Part shown: positions 63,539-64,000 of the stretch, in pieces | Layout of the letters: each line of letters begins with the position of its first letter | Position numbering within the stretch: position 1 is the stretch's first letter | Source: Massilia sp. METH4 | GTDB taxonomy: Bacteria; Pseudomonadota; Gammaproteobacteria; Burkholderiales; Burkholderiaceae_D | Reading direction: 5' to 3' | Length of the DNA: 64,000 nt | Assembly: GCF_037094685.1 (NCBI RefSeq) | Contig: NZ_CP146614.1 | Location: 434,001-498,000, forward strand | The notes under the pieces: generated by a model | What the model saw: only the letters and a program-made list of their open reading frames with translations | Database searches by the model: none | What the model was told of the DNA's origin: nothing | Translations under genes and position numbers: made by a program

Positions 63539-64000
63539 ATGCTGATCAAACGTAAATCCATCGAAAAAGAAGAATCGTCCCGGCCGGCAAAAGCTGCCGT
63601 CAAAACGGCCGCGCGCAAGCTGGCGCCGGAAAAGCCTGCCCGCTACAAGCCCAGGTTCGCCCCCGTCACGCTCTCCGAGCAGGAAGGTGTGCGCTACCTG
63701 CACTTCGGCACCGAGTGGGTGCAGGGGGCGATGCGCATCCGCAAGCCCGATTGGCCGGAGCTCGAATATGCGCAGCAGATGATGGCCTGGATGCTGTGGA
63801 ACGCCGAACCCCGCCACATCGCCCAGCTGGGGCTGGGCACGGCCACCTTGACCAAGTTCTGCTACAAGACGTTCCCCGAGGCGCAGGTGACCGCGGTGGA
63901 ATTGAACCCCCACGTGATCGCCATTTGCCAGGGCATGTTCAAGCTGCCGCCGAACGATGCGCGCCTGCACGTGCTGGAAATGGATGCGCTGGACTTCGTG
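63539..64000 (+). CDS. Spermidine-synthase-like methyltransferase fold protein (3' end outside window)
   Basis: The visible 154 residues begin at ATG 63539 and run off the window. A basic, Lys/Ala-rich N terminus (about residues 4-40) is followed by the start of a spermidine-synthase-like fold. This has AQLGLGTATLTKFCYKTFP (the nucleotide-binding Gly loop) and VTAVELNPHVIAIC. Such orphan members often lack polyamine synthase activity, so the substrate is unknown. Confidence 0.8.
   Translation, partial: MLIKRKSIEKEESSRPAKAAVKTAARKLAPEKPARYKPRFAPVTLSEQEGVRYLHFGTEWVQGAMRIRKPDWPELEYAQQMMAWMLWNAEPRHIAQLGLGTATLTKFCYKTFPEAQVTAVELNPHVIAICQGMFKLPPNDARLHVLEMDALDFV

Overview
The window is chromosomal DNA from a high-GC betaproteobacterium. 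It most likely comes from the Oxalobacteraceae, in the Massilia / Pseudoduganella / Duganella / Telluria group. Evidence is the Burkholderiales-type gene order ribF-ileS-lspA-coaBC-dut, radC-rpmB-rpmG and fkpB-ispH, a phasin gene, TonB/ExbB/ExbD proteins with Ala/Pro-rich linkers, and strong G/C third-position bias. That bias also produces long spurious antisense frames. No replication origin, rRNA, CRISPR array or prophage was seen.

Layout. 1-3158: the end of an ABC-transporter permease (runs off the window) and an adenine deaminase, both on the minus strand. 3733-8627: the stress module prkA-yeaH-spoVR, with a large leader hairpin before yeaH. 9385-13570: tonB-exbB-exbD-exbD with its own promoter and terminator, then an exported TPR protein. 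13635-20063: the housekeeping run ribF-ileS-lspA-coaBC-dut. 20188-25905: a lipoprotein with a degenerate M48 protease domain, an adhesin-E-like protein, xdhC, a DMT exporter, an AlkA-type glycosylase and a MerR regulator. 26087-31424: a TonB-like orphan, initiator tRNA-fMet, a NUDIX hydrolase, the N-degron transferases aat and bpt, pyrD and an aldo/keto reductase. 31676-34057: a TonB-dependent receptor. 34699-41041: a sulfate assimilation region on the minus strand (cysB, cysA, cysW, cysT, and further upstream the binding protein), split by a peroxiredoxin and an alpha/beta hydrolase. 41141-47292: dgkA, an IclR regulator, a PBP7-type endopeptidase, a nitroreductase, a DMT exporter, a phasin and a threonine-dehydratase-like enzyme. 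47360-48807: an IS150-type element. 48868-52573: livF-livG-livM-livH. 52893-54271: ispH and fkpB. 54637-55650: an IS110 transposase. 55761-64000: radC, rpmB, rpmG, a fatty-acid desaturase, MscS, an RsmB-type methyltransferase, purN, a barstar-like protein, a glycine-zipper protein and a spermidine-synthase-like gene cut by the window end.

The least explained part of the window lies between genes. At least four families of palindromic, REP- or MITE-like repeats recur here. R1 has arms GGTGACAGGC(A/T)CCG around GGAAATATTTCC. R2 has arms built on GGTGTCG-ACACC. R3 is an element of about 100 bp with 17-bp terminal inverted repeats and two copies. R4 is a palindrome around GATGGCTTGCAAGCCATC. One R1 unit is tandemly duplicated together with the 3' end of xdhC. 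Another is split by the IS150-type element with a 3-bp target duplication. No single cluster looks like a wholly new defence or biosynthetic system. The repeat families, the yeaH leader RNA and the IS110 non-coding end are the best leads.
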